Of a stretch of 64,000 nt of DNA, positions 15,001-29,100 are shown piece by piece (the first letter of the stretch is position 1; the number at the start of each line of letters is the position of its first letter). The position numbers and the translations under genes were made by a program. The notes under the pieces are model-generated. The model had not been told where the DNA came from and ran no database searches. It worked only from the letters and a program-made list of their open reading frames with translations. The DNA is from Mayamaea pseudoterrestris (lineage: Eukaryota; Bacillariophyta; Bacillariophyceae; Sellaphorales; Sellaphoraceae): assembly GCA_027923505.1 (NCBI GenBank), contig BROI01000008.1:124001-188000 (forward strand), read 5' to 3'.

Positions 15001-18000
15001 GTGCCAACATCATTATTCAGGCTGCGCTACAAGATGGTATGCCTGGCTAGTGTCTCAGGGGACGGCAATGATATTGGTGACAACTTGTCACCAGTCTCAG
15101 CCTGCAGATGCCGTGACATTCAAACGCCCCTACAGCAGGCCATGTATACACCCAAATGACACCAGAATGGTGCCAACATCATTATTCAGGCTGCGCTACA
15201 AGATGGTATGCCTGGCTAGTGTCTCAGGGGATGGCAATGATATTGGTGACAACTTGTCACCAGTCTCAGCCTGCAGATGCCGTGACATTCAAACGCCCCT
15301 ACAGCAGGCCATGTATACACCCAAATGACACCAGAATGGTGCCAACATCATTATTCAGGCTGCGCTACAAGATGGTATGCCTGGCTAGTGTCTCAGGGGA
15401 TGGCAATGATATTGGTGACAACTTGTCACCAGTCTCAGCCTGCAGATGCCGTGACATTCAAACGCCCCTACAGCAGGCCATGTATACACCCAAATGACAC
15501 CAGAATGGTGCCAACATCATTATTCAGGCTGCGCTACAAGATGGTATGCCTGGCTAGTGTCTCAGGGGACGGCAATGATATTGGTGACAACTTGTCACCA
15601 GTCTCAGCGCGCGTATGCCGTGACATTCAAACACCCCTACAGCAGGCCATGTATACACCCAAATGACACCAGAATGGTGCCAACATCATTATTCAGGCTG
15701 CGCTACAAGATGGTATGCCTAGCTATTGTCTCAGGGGACGGCAATGATATTGGTGACAACTTGTCACCAGTCTCAGCCTGCAGATGCCGTGACATTCAAA
15801 CGCCCCTACAGCAGGCCATGTATACACCCAAATGACACCAGAATGGTGCCAACATCATTATTCAGGCTGCGCTACAAGATGGTATGCCTGGCTAGTGTCT
15901 CAGGGGACGGCAATGATATTGGTGACAACTTGTCACCAGTCTCAGCCCGCAGATGCCGTGACATTCAAATGCCCCTACAGCAGGCCATGTATACACCCAA
16001 ATGACACCAGAATGGTGCCAACATCATTATTCAGGCTGCGCAACAAGATGGTATGCCTGGCTAGTGTCTCAGGGGATGGCAATGATATTGGTGACAACTT
16101 GTCACCAGTCTCAGCCTGCAGATGCCGTGACATTCAAACGCCCCTACAGCAGGCCATGTATACACCCAAATGACACCAGAATGGTGCCAACATCATTATT
16201 CAGGCTGCGCTACAAGATGGTATGCCTGGCTAGTGTCTCAGGGGACGGCAATGATATTGGTGACAACTTGTCACCAGTCTCAGCCTGCAGATGCCGTGAC
16301 ATTCAAACGCCCCTACAGCAGGCCATGTATACACCCAAATGACACCAGAATGGTGCCAACATCATTATTCAGGCTGCGCTACAAGATGGTATGCCTGGCT
16401 AGTGTCTCAGGGGACGGCAATGATATTGGTGACAACTTGTCACCAGTCTCAGCCTGCAGATGCCGTGACATTCAAACGCCCCTACAGCAGGCCATGTATA
16501 CACCCAAATGACACCAGAATGGTGCCAACATCATTATTCAGGCTGCGCTACAAGATGGTATGCCTGGCTAGTGTCTCAGGGGACGGCAATGATATTGGTG
16601 ACAACTTGTCACCAGTCTCAGCCTGCAGATGCCGTGACATTCAAATGCCCCTACAGCAGGCCATGTAGTACCCAAAATGACACCAGAATGGTGCCAACAT
16701 CATTATTCAGGCTGCGCTACAAGATGGTATGCCTGGCTAGTGTCTCAGGGGACGGCAATGATATTGGTGACAACTTGTCACCAGTCTCAGCCTGCAGATG
16801 CCGTGACATTCAAACGCCCCTACAGCAGGCCATGTATACACCCAAATGACACCAGAATGGTGCCAACATCATTATTCAGGCTGCGCTACAAGATGGTATG
16901 CCTGGCTAGTGTCTCAGGGGACGGCAATGATATTGGTGACAACTTGTCACCAGTCTCAGCCTGCAGATGCCGTGACATTCAAACGCCCCTACAGCAGGCC
17001 ATGTATACACCCAAATGACACCAGAATGGTGCCAACATCATTATTCAGGCTGCGCTACAAGATGGTATGCCTGGCTAGTGTCTCAGGGGACGGCAATGAT
17101 ATTGGTGACAACTTGTCACCAGTCTCAGCCTGCAGATGCCGTGACATTCAAACGCCCCTACAGCAGGCCATGTATACACCCAAATGACACCAGAATGGTG
17201 CCAACATCATTATTCAGGCTGCGCTACAAGATGGTATGCCTGGCTAGTGTCTCAGGGGACGGCAATGATATTGGTGACAACTTGTCACCAGTCTCAGCCT
17301 GCAGATGCCGTGACATTCAAACGCCCCTACAGCAGGCCATGTATACACCCAAATGACACCAGAATGGTGCCAACATCATTATTCAGGCTGCGCTACAAGA
17401 TGGTATGCCTGGCTAGTGTCTCAGGGGACGGCAATGATATTGGTGACAACTTGTCACCAGTCTCAGCCTGCAGATGCCGTGACATTCAAACGCCCCTACA
17501 GCAGGCCATGTATACACCCAAATGACACCAGAATGGTGCCAACATCATTATTCAGGCTGCACTACAAGATGGTATGCCTGGCTAGTGTCTCAGGGGATGG
17601 CAATGATATTGGTGACAACTTGTCACCAATCTCAGCCCGCGGATGCCGTGACATTCAAACGCCCCTACAGCAAGCCCTGTAGGTGCCCAAAATACACCAG
17701 AATGGTGCCAACATCAATATTCAGGCTGCGCAACAAGATGGTATGCCTGGCTAGTGTCTCAGGGGACGGCAATGATATTGGTGACAACTTGTCACCAGTC
17801 TCAGCCTGCAGATGCCGTGACATTCAAACGCCCCTACAGCAGGCCATGTATACACCCAAATGACACCAGAATGGTGCCAACATCATTATTCAGGCTGCAC
17901 TACAAGATGGTATGCCTGGCTAGTGTCTCAGGGGATGGCAATGATATTGGTGACAACTTGTCACCAATCTCAGCCCGCGGATGCCGTGACATTCAAACGC

Positions 18001-20112
18001 CCCTAGAACAGGCCATGAGTATACCCAAATGACACCAGAATGGTGCCAACATCATTATTCAGGCTGCGCTACAAGATGGTATGCCTGGCTAGTGTCTCAG
18101 GGGATGGCAATGATATTGGTGACAACTTGTCACCAGTCTCAGCCTGCAGATGCCGTGACATTCAAACGCCCCTACAGCAGGCCATGTATACACCCAAATG
18201 ACACCAGAATGGTGCCAACATCATTATTCAGGCTGCGCTACAAGATGGTATGCCTGGCTAGTGTCTCAGGGGACGGCAATGATATTGGTGACAACTTGTC
18301 ACCAGTCTCAGCCTGCAGATGCCGTGACATTCAAACGCCCCTACAGCAGGCCATGTATACACCCAAATGACACCAGAATGGTGCCAACATCATTATTCAG
18401 GCTGCGCTACAAGATGGTATGCCTGGCTAGTGTCTCAGGGGACGGCAATGATATTGGTGACAACTTGTCACCAGTCTCAGCCTGCAGATGCCGTGACATT
18501 CAAACGCCCCTACAGCAGGCCCTGTAGGTGCCCAAAATACACCAGAATGGTGCCAACATCATTATTCAGGCTGCGCTACAAGATGGTATGCCTGGCTAGT
18601 GTCTCAGGGGATGGCAATGATATTGGCGACAACTTGTCACCAGTCTCAGCCCGCAGATGCCGTGACATTCAAACGCCCCTACAGCAGGCCCTGTAGGTGC
18701 CCAAAATACACCAGAATGGTGCCAACATCATTATTCAGGCTGCGCTACAAGATGGTATGCCTGGCTAGTGTCTCAGGGGACGGCAATGATATTGGTGACA
18801 ACTTGTCACCAGTCTCAGCCTGCAGATGCCGTGACATTCAAATGCCCCTACAGCAGGCCATGTATACACCCAAATGACACCAGAATGGTGCCAACATCAT
18901 TATTCAGGCTGCGCAACAAGATGGTATGCCTGGCTAGTGTCTCAGGGGACGGCAATGATATTGGTGACAACTTGTCACCAGTCTCAGCCTGCAGATGCTG
19001 TGACATTCAAACGCCCCTACAGCAGGCCCTGTAGGTGCCCAAAATACACCAGAATGGTGCCAACATCATTATTCAGGCTGCGCTACAAGATGGTATGCCT
19101 GGCTAGTGTCTCAGGGGATGGCAATGATATTGGCGACAACTTGTCACCAGTCTCAGCCCGCAGATGCCACGACATTCAAACGCCCCTACAGCAAGCCCTG
19201 TAGGTGCCCAAAATACACCAGAATGGTGCCAACATCATTATTCAGGCTGCGCTACAAGATGGTATGCCTGGCTAGTGTCTCAGGGGACGGCAATGATATT
19301 GGTGACAACTTGTCACCAGTCTCAGCCTGCAGATGCCGTGACATTCAAACGCCCCTACAGCAGGCCCTGTATACACCCAAATGACACCAGAATGGTGCCA
19401 ACATCATTATTCAGGCTGCGCTACAAGATGGTATGCCTGGCTAGTGTCTCAGGGGATGGCAATGATATTGGCGACAACTTGTCACCAGTCTCAGCCCGCA
19501 GATGCCGTGACATTCAAACACACCTACAGCAGGCCATGTAGGTGCCCAAAATACACCAGAATGGTGCCAACATCATTATTCAGGCTGCGCTACAAGATGA
19601 TATGCCTGGCTAGGGTTTCAGGGGATGGCAATGGTATTGGCGACAACTTGTCACCAGTCTCAGCCCGCAGATGCCGTCCCCCCGAACCAGGAAAACGCCC
19701 AGCAAGCCCTGTAGGTGCCCAAAATACACCAGAATGGTGCCAACATCATTATTCAGGCTGCGCTACAAGATGGTATGCCTGGCTAGTGTCTCAGGGGACG
19801 GCAATGATATTGGTGACAACTTGTCACCAGTCTCAGCCTGCAGATGCCGTGACATTCAAATGCCCCTACAGCAGGCCATGTATACACCCAAATGACACCA
19901 GAATGGTGCCAACATCATTATTCAGGCTGCGCAACAAGATGGTATGCCTGGCTAGTGTCTCAGGGGACGGCAATGATATTGGTGCACCAGTCTCAGCCCG
20001 CAGATGCCATGACATTCAAATGCCCAGTCAGGCCATATACACCCAAATGACACCAGAATGGTGCCAACATTGGACAAGATGGTATGCCTGGCTAGACCAA
20101 TGATATTGGTGA
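1..20112. repeat. Satellite array 1, 169-bp tandem repeat
   Basis: Head-to-tail units recur every 169 bp, about 119 copies, and the array runs off the left edge of the window. Most units are near identical. Recurrent variants are CTACAAG/CAACAAG, GGGGACGG/GGGGATGG, CAGCCTGCAG/CAGCCCGCAG and a linker CATGTATACACCCAAATGA versus CTGTAGGTGCCCAAAATAC. The last type is concentrated at about 17.6-19.8 kb, near the right edge, as expected for decay at an array end. Every well-preserved unit holds the 19-bp palindrome TGGTGACAACTTGTCACCA (first at 13-31). Because 169 is 1 mod 3, unit pairs give overlapping 109-113-codon open frames, but no known protein is encoded. A nucleosome-length monomer is typical of centromeric or subtelomeric satellites; which of these applies cannot be told here. 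Confidence 0.97.
8699..8758. other. Foreign 60-bp segment inside satellite 1
   Basis: One unit has the 58 bp between its CTACAGCAG and AACAAGATGG blocks replaced by 60 bp of unrelated sequence that begins AACCAGGGCCATTACTGG. The satellite resumes in register on both sides. I did not see this segment elsewhere in the window. A conversion or repair patch is a possible origin. Confidence 0.8.
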
Positions 20113-23100
20113 TGCCCTGGCCACCAACAAACCATAGGGCTGTCCAGTTGGCGCTGGTGCAAAACGGACTGGAGGCCTACGCCATCTGCAAAATGGGTGT
20201 GGCCAACACCCCAAATTATGGAATCATACCACTACAATGCCCCGTCCCCTGATCACCCAACAACCCAATGAGTCAGGCAAAACATGTCCAGGGTGTGCCA
20301 TTGACATGAGGATGGGCTGAAATGGTGCAAAACGGACTGCCTGGAGGCCTACACCATCTGCAAAATGGGTGTGGCCAACACCCCAAATTATGGAATCATA
20401 CCACTACAATGCCCCATCCCCTGATCACCCAACAACCCAATGAGTCATGCAAACCATGTCCAGGGTGTGCCATTGACATGAGGATGGGCTGACATGGTAC
20501 AAAACGGACTGCCTTGTGGCCTACAGCATGGAATGGTCTACAAGATGGGTGTGGCCAACACCCCACATTATGGAATCATACCACTACAATGCCCCATGCC
20601 CTGGCCACCCAACAACCTGCCATTGACATGAGGATGGGCTGAAATGGTGCAAAACGGACTGCCTGGAGGCCTACACCATCTGCTAAATGGGTGTGGCCAA
20701 CACCCCAAATTATGGAATCATACCACTACAATGCCCCGTCCCCTGATCACCCAACAACCCAATGAGTCATGCAAAACATGTCCAGGGTGTGCCATTGACA
20801 TGAGGATGGTCTGACATGGTACAAAACGGACTGCCTGGAGGCCTACAGCATGGAATGGTCTACAAGATGGGTGTGGCCAACACCCCAAATTATGGAATCA
20901 TACCACTACAATGCCCCATGCCCTGGCCACCCAACAACCCAATGAGTCAGGCAAAACATGTCCAGGGTGTGCCATTGACATGAGGATGGGCTGAAATGGT
21001 GCAAAACGGACTGATTGGAGGCCTACACCATCTGCAAAATGGGTGTGGCCAACACCCCAAATTATGGAATCATACCACTACAATGCCCCGTCCCCTGATC
21101 ACCCAACAACCCAATGAGTCATGCAAAACATGTCCAGGGTGTGCCATTGACATGAGGATGGTCTGACATGGTACAAAACGGACTGCCTAAAGGCCTACAG
21201 CATGGAATGGTCTACAAGATGGGTGTGGCCAACACCCCAAATTATGGAATCATACCACTACAATGCCCCATGCCCTGGCCACCCAACAACCCAATGAGTC
21301 AGGCAAAACATGTCCAGGGTGTGCCATTGACATGAGGATGGGCTGAAATGGTGCAAAACGGACTGATTGGAGGCCTACACCATCTGCAAAATGGGTGTGG
21401 CCAACACCCCAAATTATGGAATCATACCACTACAATGCCCCGTCCCCTGATCACCCAACAACCCAATGAGTCATGCAAAACATGTCCAGGGTGTGCCATT
21501 GACATGAGGATGGTCTGACATGGTACAAAACGGACTGCCTAAAGGCTTACAGCATGGAATGGTCTACAAGATGGGTGTGGCCAACACCCCAAATTATGGA
21601 ATCATACCACTACAATGCCCCATGCCCTGGCCACCCAACAACCCAATGAGTCAGGCAAAACACGTCCAGGGTGTGCCATTGACATGAGGATGGGCTGAAA
21701 TGGTGCAAAACGGACTGCCTGGAGGCCTAGACCATCTGCTAAATGGGTGTGGCCAACACCCCAAATTATGGAATCATACCACTACAATCGTCCCCTGATC
21801 ACCCAACAACCCAATGAGTCATGCAAAACATGTCCAGGGTGTGCCATTGACTTGAGGATGGTCTGACATGGTACAAAACGGACTGCCTGGAGGCTTACAG
21901 CATGGAATGGTCTACAAGATGGGTGTGGCCAACACCCCAAATTATGGAATGATACCACTACAATGCCCCATGCCCTGGCCACCCAACAACCCAATGAGTC
22001 AGGCAAAACATGTCCAGGGTGTGCCATTGACATGAGGATGGGCTGAAATGGTGCAAAACGGACTGCCTGGAGGCCTACACCATCTGCAAAATGGGTGTGG
22101 CCAACACCCCAAATTATGGAATCATACCACTACAATGCCCCGTCCCCTGATCACCCAACAACCCAATGAGTCATGCAAAACATGTCCAGGGTGTGCCATT
22201 GACATGAGGATGGTCTGACATGGTACAAAACGGACTGCCTGGAGGCCTACAGCATGGAATGGTCTACAAGATGGGTGTGGCCAACACCCCAAATTATGGA
22301 ATCATACCACTACAATGCCCCATGCCCTGGCCACCCAACAACCCAATGAGTCAGGCAAAACATGTCCAGGGTGTGCCATTGACATGAGGATGGGCTGAAA
22401 TGGTGCAAAACGGACTGCCTGGAGGCCTACACCATCTGCAAAATGGGTGTGGCCAACACCCCAAATTATGGAATCATACCACTACAATGCCCCGTCCCCT
22501 GATCACCCAACAACCCAATGAGTCATGCAAAACATGTCCAGGGTGTGCCATTGACATGAGGATGGTCTGACATGGTACAAAACGGACTGCCTGGAGGCCT
22601 ACAGCATGGAATGGTCTACAAGATGGGTGTGGCCAACACCCCAAATTATGGAATCATACCACTACAATGCCCCATGCCCTGGCCACCCAACAACCCAATG
22701 AGTCAGGCAAAACATGTCCAGGGTGTGCCATTGACATGAGGATGGGCTGAAATGGTGCAAAACGGACTGCCTGGAGGCCTACACCATCTGCTAAATGGGT
22801 GTGGCCAACACCCCAAATTATGGAATCATACCACTACAATGCCCCATGCCCTGATCACCCAACAACCCAATGAGTCATGCAAAACATGTCCAGGGTGTGC
22901 CATTGACATGAGGATGGTCTGACATGGTACAAAACGGACTGCCTGGAGGCCTACAGCATGGAATGGTCTACAAGATGGGTGTGGCCAACACCCCAAATTA
23001 TGGAATCATACCACTACAATGCCCCATGCCCTGGCCACCCAACAACCCAATGAGTCAGGCAAAACATGTCCAGGGTGTGCCATTGACATGAGGATGGGCT

Positions 23101-26100
23101 GAAATGGTGCAAAACGGACTGCCTGGAGGCCTACACCATCTGCAAAATGGGTGTGGCCAACACCCCAAATTATGGAATCATACCACTACAATGCCCCGTC
23201 CCCTGATCACCCAACAACCCAATGAGTCATGCAAAACATGTCCAGGGTGTGCCATTGACATGAGGATGGTCTGACATGGTACAAAACGGACTGCCTGGAG
23301 GCCTACAGCATGGAATGGTCTACAAGATGGGTGTGGCCAACACCCCAAATTATGGAATCATACCACTACAATGCCCCATGCCCTGGCCACCCAACAACCC
23401 AATGAGTCAGGCAAAACATGTCCAGGGTGTGCCATTGACATGAGGATGGGCTGAAATGGTGCAAAACGGACTGCCTGGAGGCCTACACCATCTGCAAAAT
23501 GGGTGTGGCCAACACCCCAAATTATGGAATCATACCACTACAATGCCCCGTCCCTGATCACCCAACAACCCAATGAGTCATGCAAAACATGTCCAGGGTG
23601 TGCCATTGACATGAGGATGGTCTGACATGGTACAAAACGGACTGCCTGGAGGCCTACAGCATGGAATGGTCTACAAGATGGGTGTGGCCAACACCCCAAA
23701 TTATGGAATCATACCACTACAATGCCCCATGCCCTGGCCACCCAACAACCCAATGAGTCAGGCAAAACATGTCCAGGGTGTGCCATTGACATGAGGATGG
23801 TCTGACATGGTACAAAACGGACTGCCTGGACAGCATGGAATGGTCTACAAGATGGGTGTGGCCAACACCCCAAATTATGGAATCATACCACTACAATGCC
23901 CCATGCCCTGGCCACCCAACAACCCAATGAGTCAGGCAAAACATGTCCAGGGTGTGCCATTGACATGAGGATGGGCTGAAATGGTGCAAAACGGACTGCC
24001 TGGAGGCCTACACCATCTGCAAAATGGGTGTGGCCAACACCCCAAATTATGGAATCATACCACTACAATGCCCCGTCCCCTGATCACCCAACAACCCAAT
24101 GAGTCATGCAAAACATGTCCAGGGTGTGCCATTGACATGAGGATGGTCTGACATGGTACAAAATGGACTGCCTGGAGGCCTACTTCATGGAATGGTCTAC
24201 AAGATGGGTGTGGCCAACACCCCAAATTATGGAATCATACCACTACAATGCCCCATGCCCTGGCCACCCAACAACCCAATGAGTCAGGCAAAACATGTCC
24301 AGGGTGTGCCATTGACATGAGGATGGGCTGAAATGGTGCAAAACGGACTGCCTGGAGGCCTACACCATCTGCAAAATGGGTGTGGCCAACACCGCAAATT
24401 ATGGAATCATACCACTACAATGCCCCGTCCCCTGATCACCCAACACACCAATGAGTCATGCAAAACATGTCCAGGGTGTGCCATTGACATGAGGATGGTC
24501 TGACATGGTACAAAACGGACTGCCTGGAGGCCTACAGCATGGAATGGTCTACAAGATGGGTGTGGCCAACACCCCAAATTATGGAATCATACCACTACAA
24601 TGCCCCATGCCCTGGCCACCCAACAACCCAATGAGTCAGGCAAAACATGTCCAGGGTGTGCCATTGACATGAGGATGGGCTGAAATGGTGCAAAACGGAC
24701 TGCCTGGAGGCCTACACTATCTGCAAAATGGGTGTGGCCAACACCGCAAATTATGGAATCATACCACTACAATGCCCCCCCCCTGATCACCCAACAACCC
24801 AATGAGTCATGCAAAACATGTCCAGGGTGTGCCATTGACATGAGGATGGTCTGACATGGTACAAAACGGACTGCCTGGAGGCCTACAGCATGGAATGGTC
24901 TACAAGATGGGTGTGGCCAACACCCCAAATTATGGAATCATACCACTACAATGCCCCATGCCCTGGCCACCCAACAACCCAATGAGTCAGGCAAAACATG
25001 TCCAGGGTGTGCCATTGACATGAGGATGGGCTGAAATGGTGCAAAACGGACTGCCTGGAGGCCTACACCATCTGCAAAATGGGTGTGGCCAACACCGCAA
25101 ATTATGGAATCATACCACTACAATGCCCCGTCCCCTGATCACCCAACAACACAATGAGTCATGCAAAAACATGTCCAGGGTGTGCCATTGACATGAGGAT
25201 GGTCTGACATGGTACAAAACGGACTGCCTGGAGGCCTACAGCATGGAATGGTCTACAAGATGGGTGTGGCCAACACCCCAAATTATGGAATCATACCACT
25301 ACAATGCCCCATGCCCTGGCCACCCAACAACCCAATGAGTCAGGCAAAACATGTCCAGGGTGTGCCATTGACATGAGGATGGGCTGAAATGGTGCAAAAC
25401 GGACTGCCTGGAGGCCTACACCATCTGCAAAATGGGTGTGGCCAACACCGCAAATTATGGAATCATACCACTACAATGCCCCGTCCCCTGATCACCCAAC
25501 AACCCAATGAGTCATGCAAAACATGTCCAGGGTGTGCCATTGACATGAGGATGGTCTGACATGGTACAAAACGGACTGCCTGGAGGCCTACAGCATGGAA
25601 TGGTCTAACAAGATGGGTGTGGCCAACACCCCAAATTATGGAATCATACCACTACAATGCCCCATGCCCTGGCCACCCAACAACCCAATGAGTCAGGCAA
25701 AACATGTCCAGGGTGTGCCATTGACATGAGGATGGGCTGAAATGGTGCAAAACGGACTGCCTGGAGGCCTACACCATCTGCAAATGGGTGTGGCCAACAC
25801 CGCAAATTATGGAATCATACCACTACAATGCCCCGCCCCTGATCACCCAACAACCCAATGAGTCATGCAAAACATGTCCAGGGTGTGCCATTGACATGAG
25901 GATGGTCTGACATGGTACAAAACGGACTGCCTGGAGGCCTACAGCATGGAATGGTCTACAAGATGGGTGTGGCCAACACCCCAAATTATGGAATCATACC
26001 ACTACAATGCCCCCATGCCCTGGCCACCCAACAACCCAATGAGTCAGGCAAAACATGTCCAGGGTGTGCCATTGACATGAGGATGGGCTGAAATGGTGCA

Positions 26101-29100
26101 AAACGGACTGCCTGGAGGCCTACACCATCTGCAAAATGGGTGTGGCCAACACCCCAAATTATGGAATCATACCACTACAATGCCCCGTCCCCTGATCACC
26201 CAACAACCCAATGAGTCATGCAAAACATGTCCAGGGTGTGCCATTGACATGAGGATGGTCTGACATGGTACAAAACGGACTGCCTGGAGGCCTACAGCAT
26301 GGAATGGTCTACAAGATGGGTGTGGCCAACACCCCAAATTATGGAATCATACCACTACAATGCCCCATGCCCTGGCCACCCAACAACCCAATGAGTCAGG
26401 CAAAACATGTCCAGGGTGTGCCATTGACATGAGGATGGGCTGAAATGGTGCAAAACGGACAGCCTGGAGGCCTACACCATCTGCAAAATGGGTGTGGCCA
26501 ACACCCCAAATTATGGAATCATACCACTACAATGCCCCGTTCCCTGATCACCCAACAACCCAATGAGTCATGCAAAACATGTCCAGGGTGTGCCACTGAC
26601 ACGAGGATGGTCTGACATGGTACAAAACGGACTGCCTGGAGGCCTACAGCATGGAATGGTCTACAAGATGGGTGTGGCCAACACCCCAAATTATGGAATC
26701 ATACCACTACAATGCCCCATGCCCTGGCCACCCAACAACCCAATGAGTCAGGCAAAACATGTCCAGGGTGGGCCATTGACATGAGGATGGGCTGAAATGG
26801 TGCAAAACGGACTGCCTGGAGGCCTACACCATCTGCAAAATGGGTGTGGCCAACACCCCAAATTATGGAATCATACCACTACAATGCCCCGTCCCCTGAT
26901 CACCCAACAACCCAATGAGTCATGCAAAACATGTCCAGGGTGTGCCATTGACATGAGGATGGTCTGACATGGTACAAAACGGACTGCCTGGAGGCCTACA
27001 GCATGGAATGGTCTACAAGATGGGTGTGGCCAACACCCCAAATTATGGAATCATACCACTACAATGTCCCATGCCCTGGCCACCCAACAACCCAATGAGT
27101 CAGGCAAAACATGTCCAGGGTGTGCCATGGACATGAGGATGGTCTGACATGGTACAAAACGGACTGCCTGGAGGCCTACAGCATGGAATGGTCTACAAGA
27201 TGGGTGTGGCCAACACCCCAAATTATGGAATCATACCACTACAATGCCCCGTCCCCTGATCACCCAACAACCCAATGAGTCATGCAAAACATGTCCAGGG
27301 TGTGCCATTGACATGAGGATGGTCTGACATGGTACAAAACGGACTGCCTGGAGGCCTACAGCATGGAATGGTCTACAAGATGGGTGTGGCCAACACCCCA
27401 AATTATGGAATCATACCACTACAATGTCCCATGCCCTGGCCACCCAACAACCCAATGAGTCAGGCAAAACATGTCCAGGGTGTGCCATTGACATGAGGAT
27501 GGGCTGAAATGGTGCAAAACGGACTGCCTGGAGGCCTACACCATCTGCAAAATGGGTGTGGCCAACACCCCAAATTATGGAATCATACCACTACAATGCC
27601 CCGTCCCCTGATCACCCAACAACCCAATGAGTCATGCAAAACATGTCCAGGGTGTGCCATTGACATGAGGATGGTCTGACATGGTACAAAATGGACTGCC
27701 TGGAGGCCTACTTCATAAATTGGTCTACAAGATGGGTGTGGCCAACACCCCAAATTATGGAATCATACCACTACAATGCCCCATGCCCTGGCCACCCAAC
27801 AACCCAATGAGTCAGGCAAAACATGTCCAGGGTGTGCCATTGACATGAGGATGGGCTAAAATGGTGCAAAACGGACTGCCTGGAGGCCTACACCATCTGC
27901 AAAATGGGTGTGGCCAACACCCCAAATTATGGAATCATACCACTACAATGCCCCGTCCCCTGATCACCCAACAACCCAATGAGTCATGCGAAACATGTCC
28001 AGGGTGTGCCATTGACATGAGGATGGTCTGAGATGGTACAAAACGGACTGCCTGGAGGCCTACAGCATGGAATGGTCTACAAGATGGGTGTGGCCAACAC
28101 CCCAAATTATGGAATCATACCACTACAATGCCCCATGCCCTGGCCACCCAACAACCCAATGAGTCAGGCAAAACATGTCCAGGGTGTGCCATTGACATGC
28201 GGATGGGCTGAAATGGTGCAAAACGGACTGCCTGGAGGCCTACGCCATCTGCAAAATGGGTGTGGCCAACTCCCCAAATTATGGAATCATACCACTACAA
28301 TGCCCCGTCCCCTGATCACCCATCAACCCAATGAGTCATGCAAAACATGTCCAGGGTGTGCCATTGACATGAGGATGGTCTGACATGGTACAAAACGGAC
28401 TGCCTGGAGGTCTACAGCATGGAATGGTCTACAAGATGGGTGTGGCCAACACCCCAAATTATGGAATCATACCACTACAATGCCCCACGCCCTGGCCACC
28501 CAACAACCCAATGAGTCAGGCAAAACATGTCCAGGGTGTGCCATTGACATGAGGATGGGCTGAAATGGTGCAAAACGGACTGCCTGGAGGCCTACACCAT
28601 CTGCAAAATGGGTGTGGCCAACACCCCAAATTATGGAATCATACCACTACAATGCCCCGTTCCCTGATCACCCAACAACCCAATGAGTCATGCGAAACAT
28701 GTCCAGGGTGTGCCACTGACACGAGGATGGTCTGACATGGTACAAAAGGGACTGCCTGGAGGCCTACAGCATGGAATGGTCTACAAGATGGGTGTGGCCA
28801 ACACCCCAAATTATGGAATCATACCACTACAATGCCCCATGCTCTGGCCACCCAACAACCCAATGAGTCAGGCAAAACATGTCCAGGATGTGCCATTGAC
28901 ATGAGGATGGGCTGAAATGGTGCAAAACGGACTGCCTGGAGGCCTACACCATCTGCAAAATGGGTGTGGCCAACACCCCAAATTATGGAATCATACCACT
29001 ACAATGCCCCGTCCCCTGATCACCCAACAACCCAATGAGTCATGCAAAACATGTCCAGGGTGTGCCATTGACATGAGGATGGTCTGACATGGTACAAAAC

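Noticed and set aside
94-20103. Dozens of overlapping 109-240-codon open frames
   Set aside because: They are copies of the same satellite unit read in rotating phases, with no known domain. They follow from a 169-bp period that is 1 mod 3.
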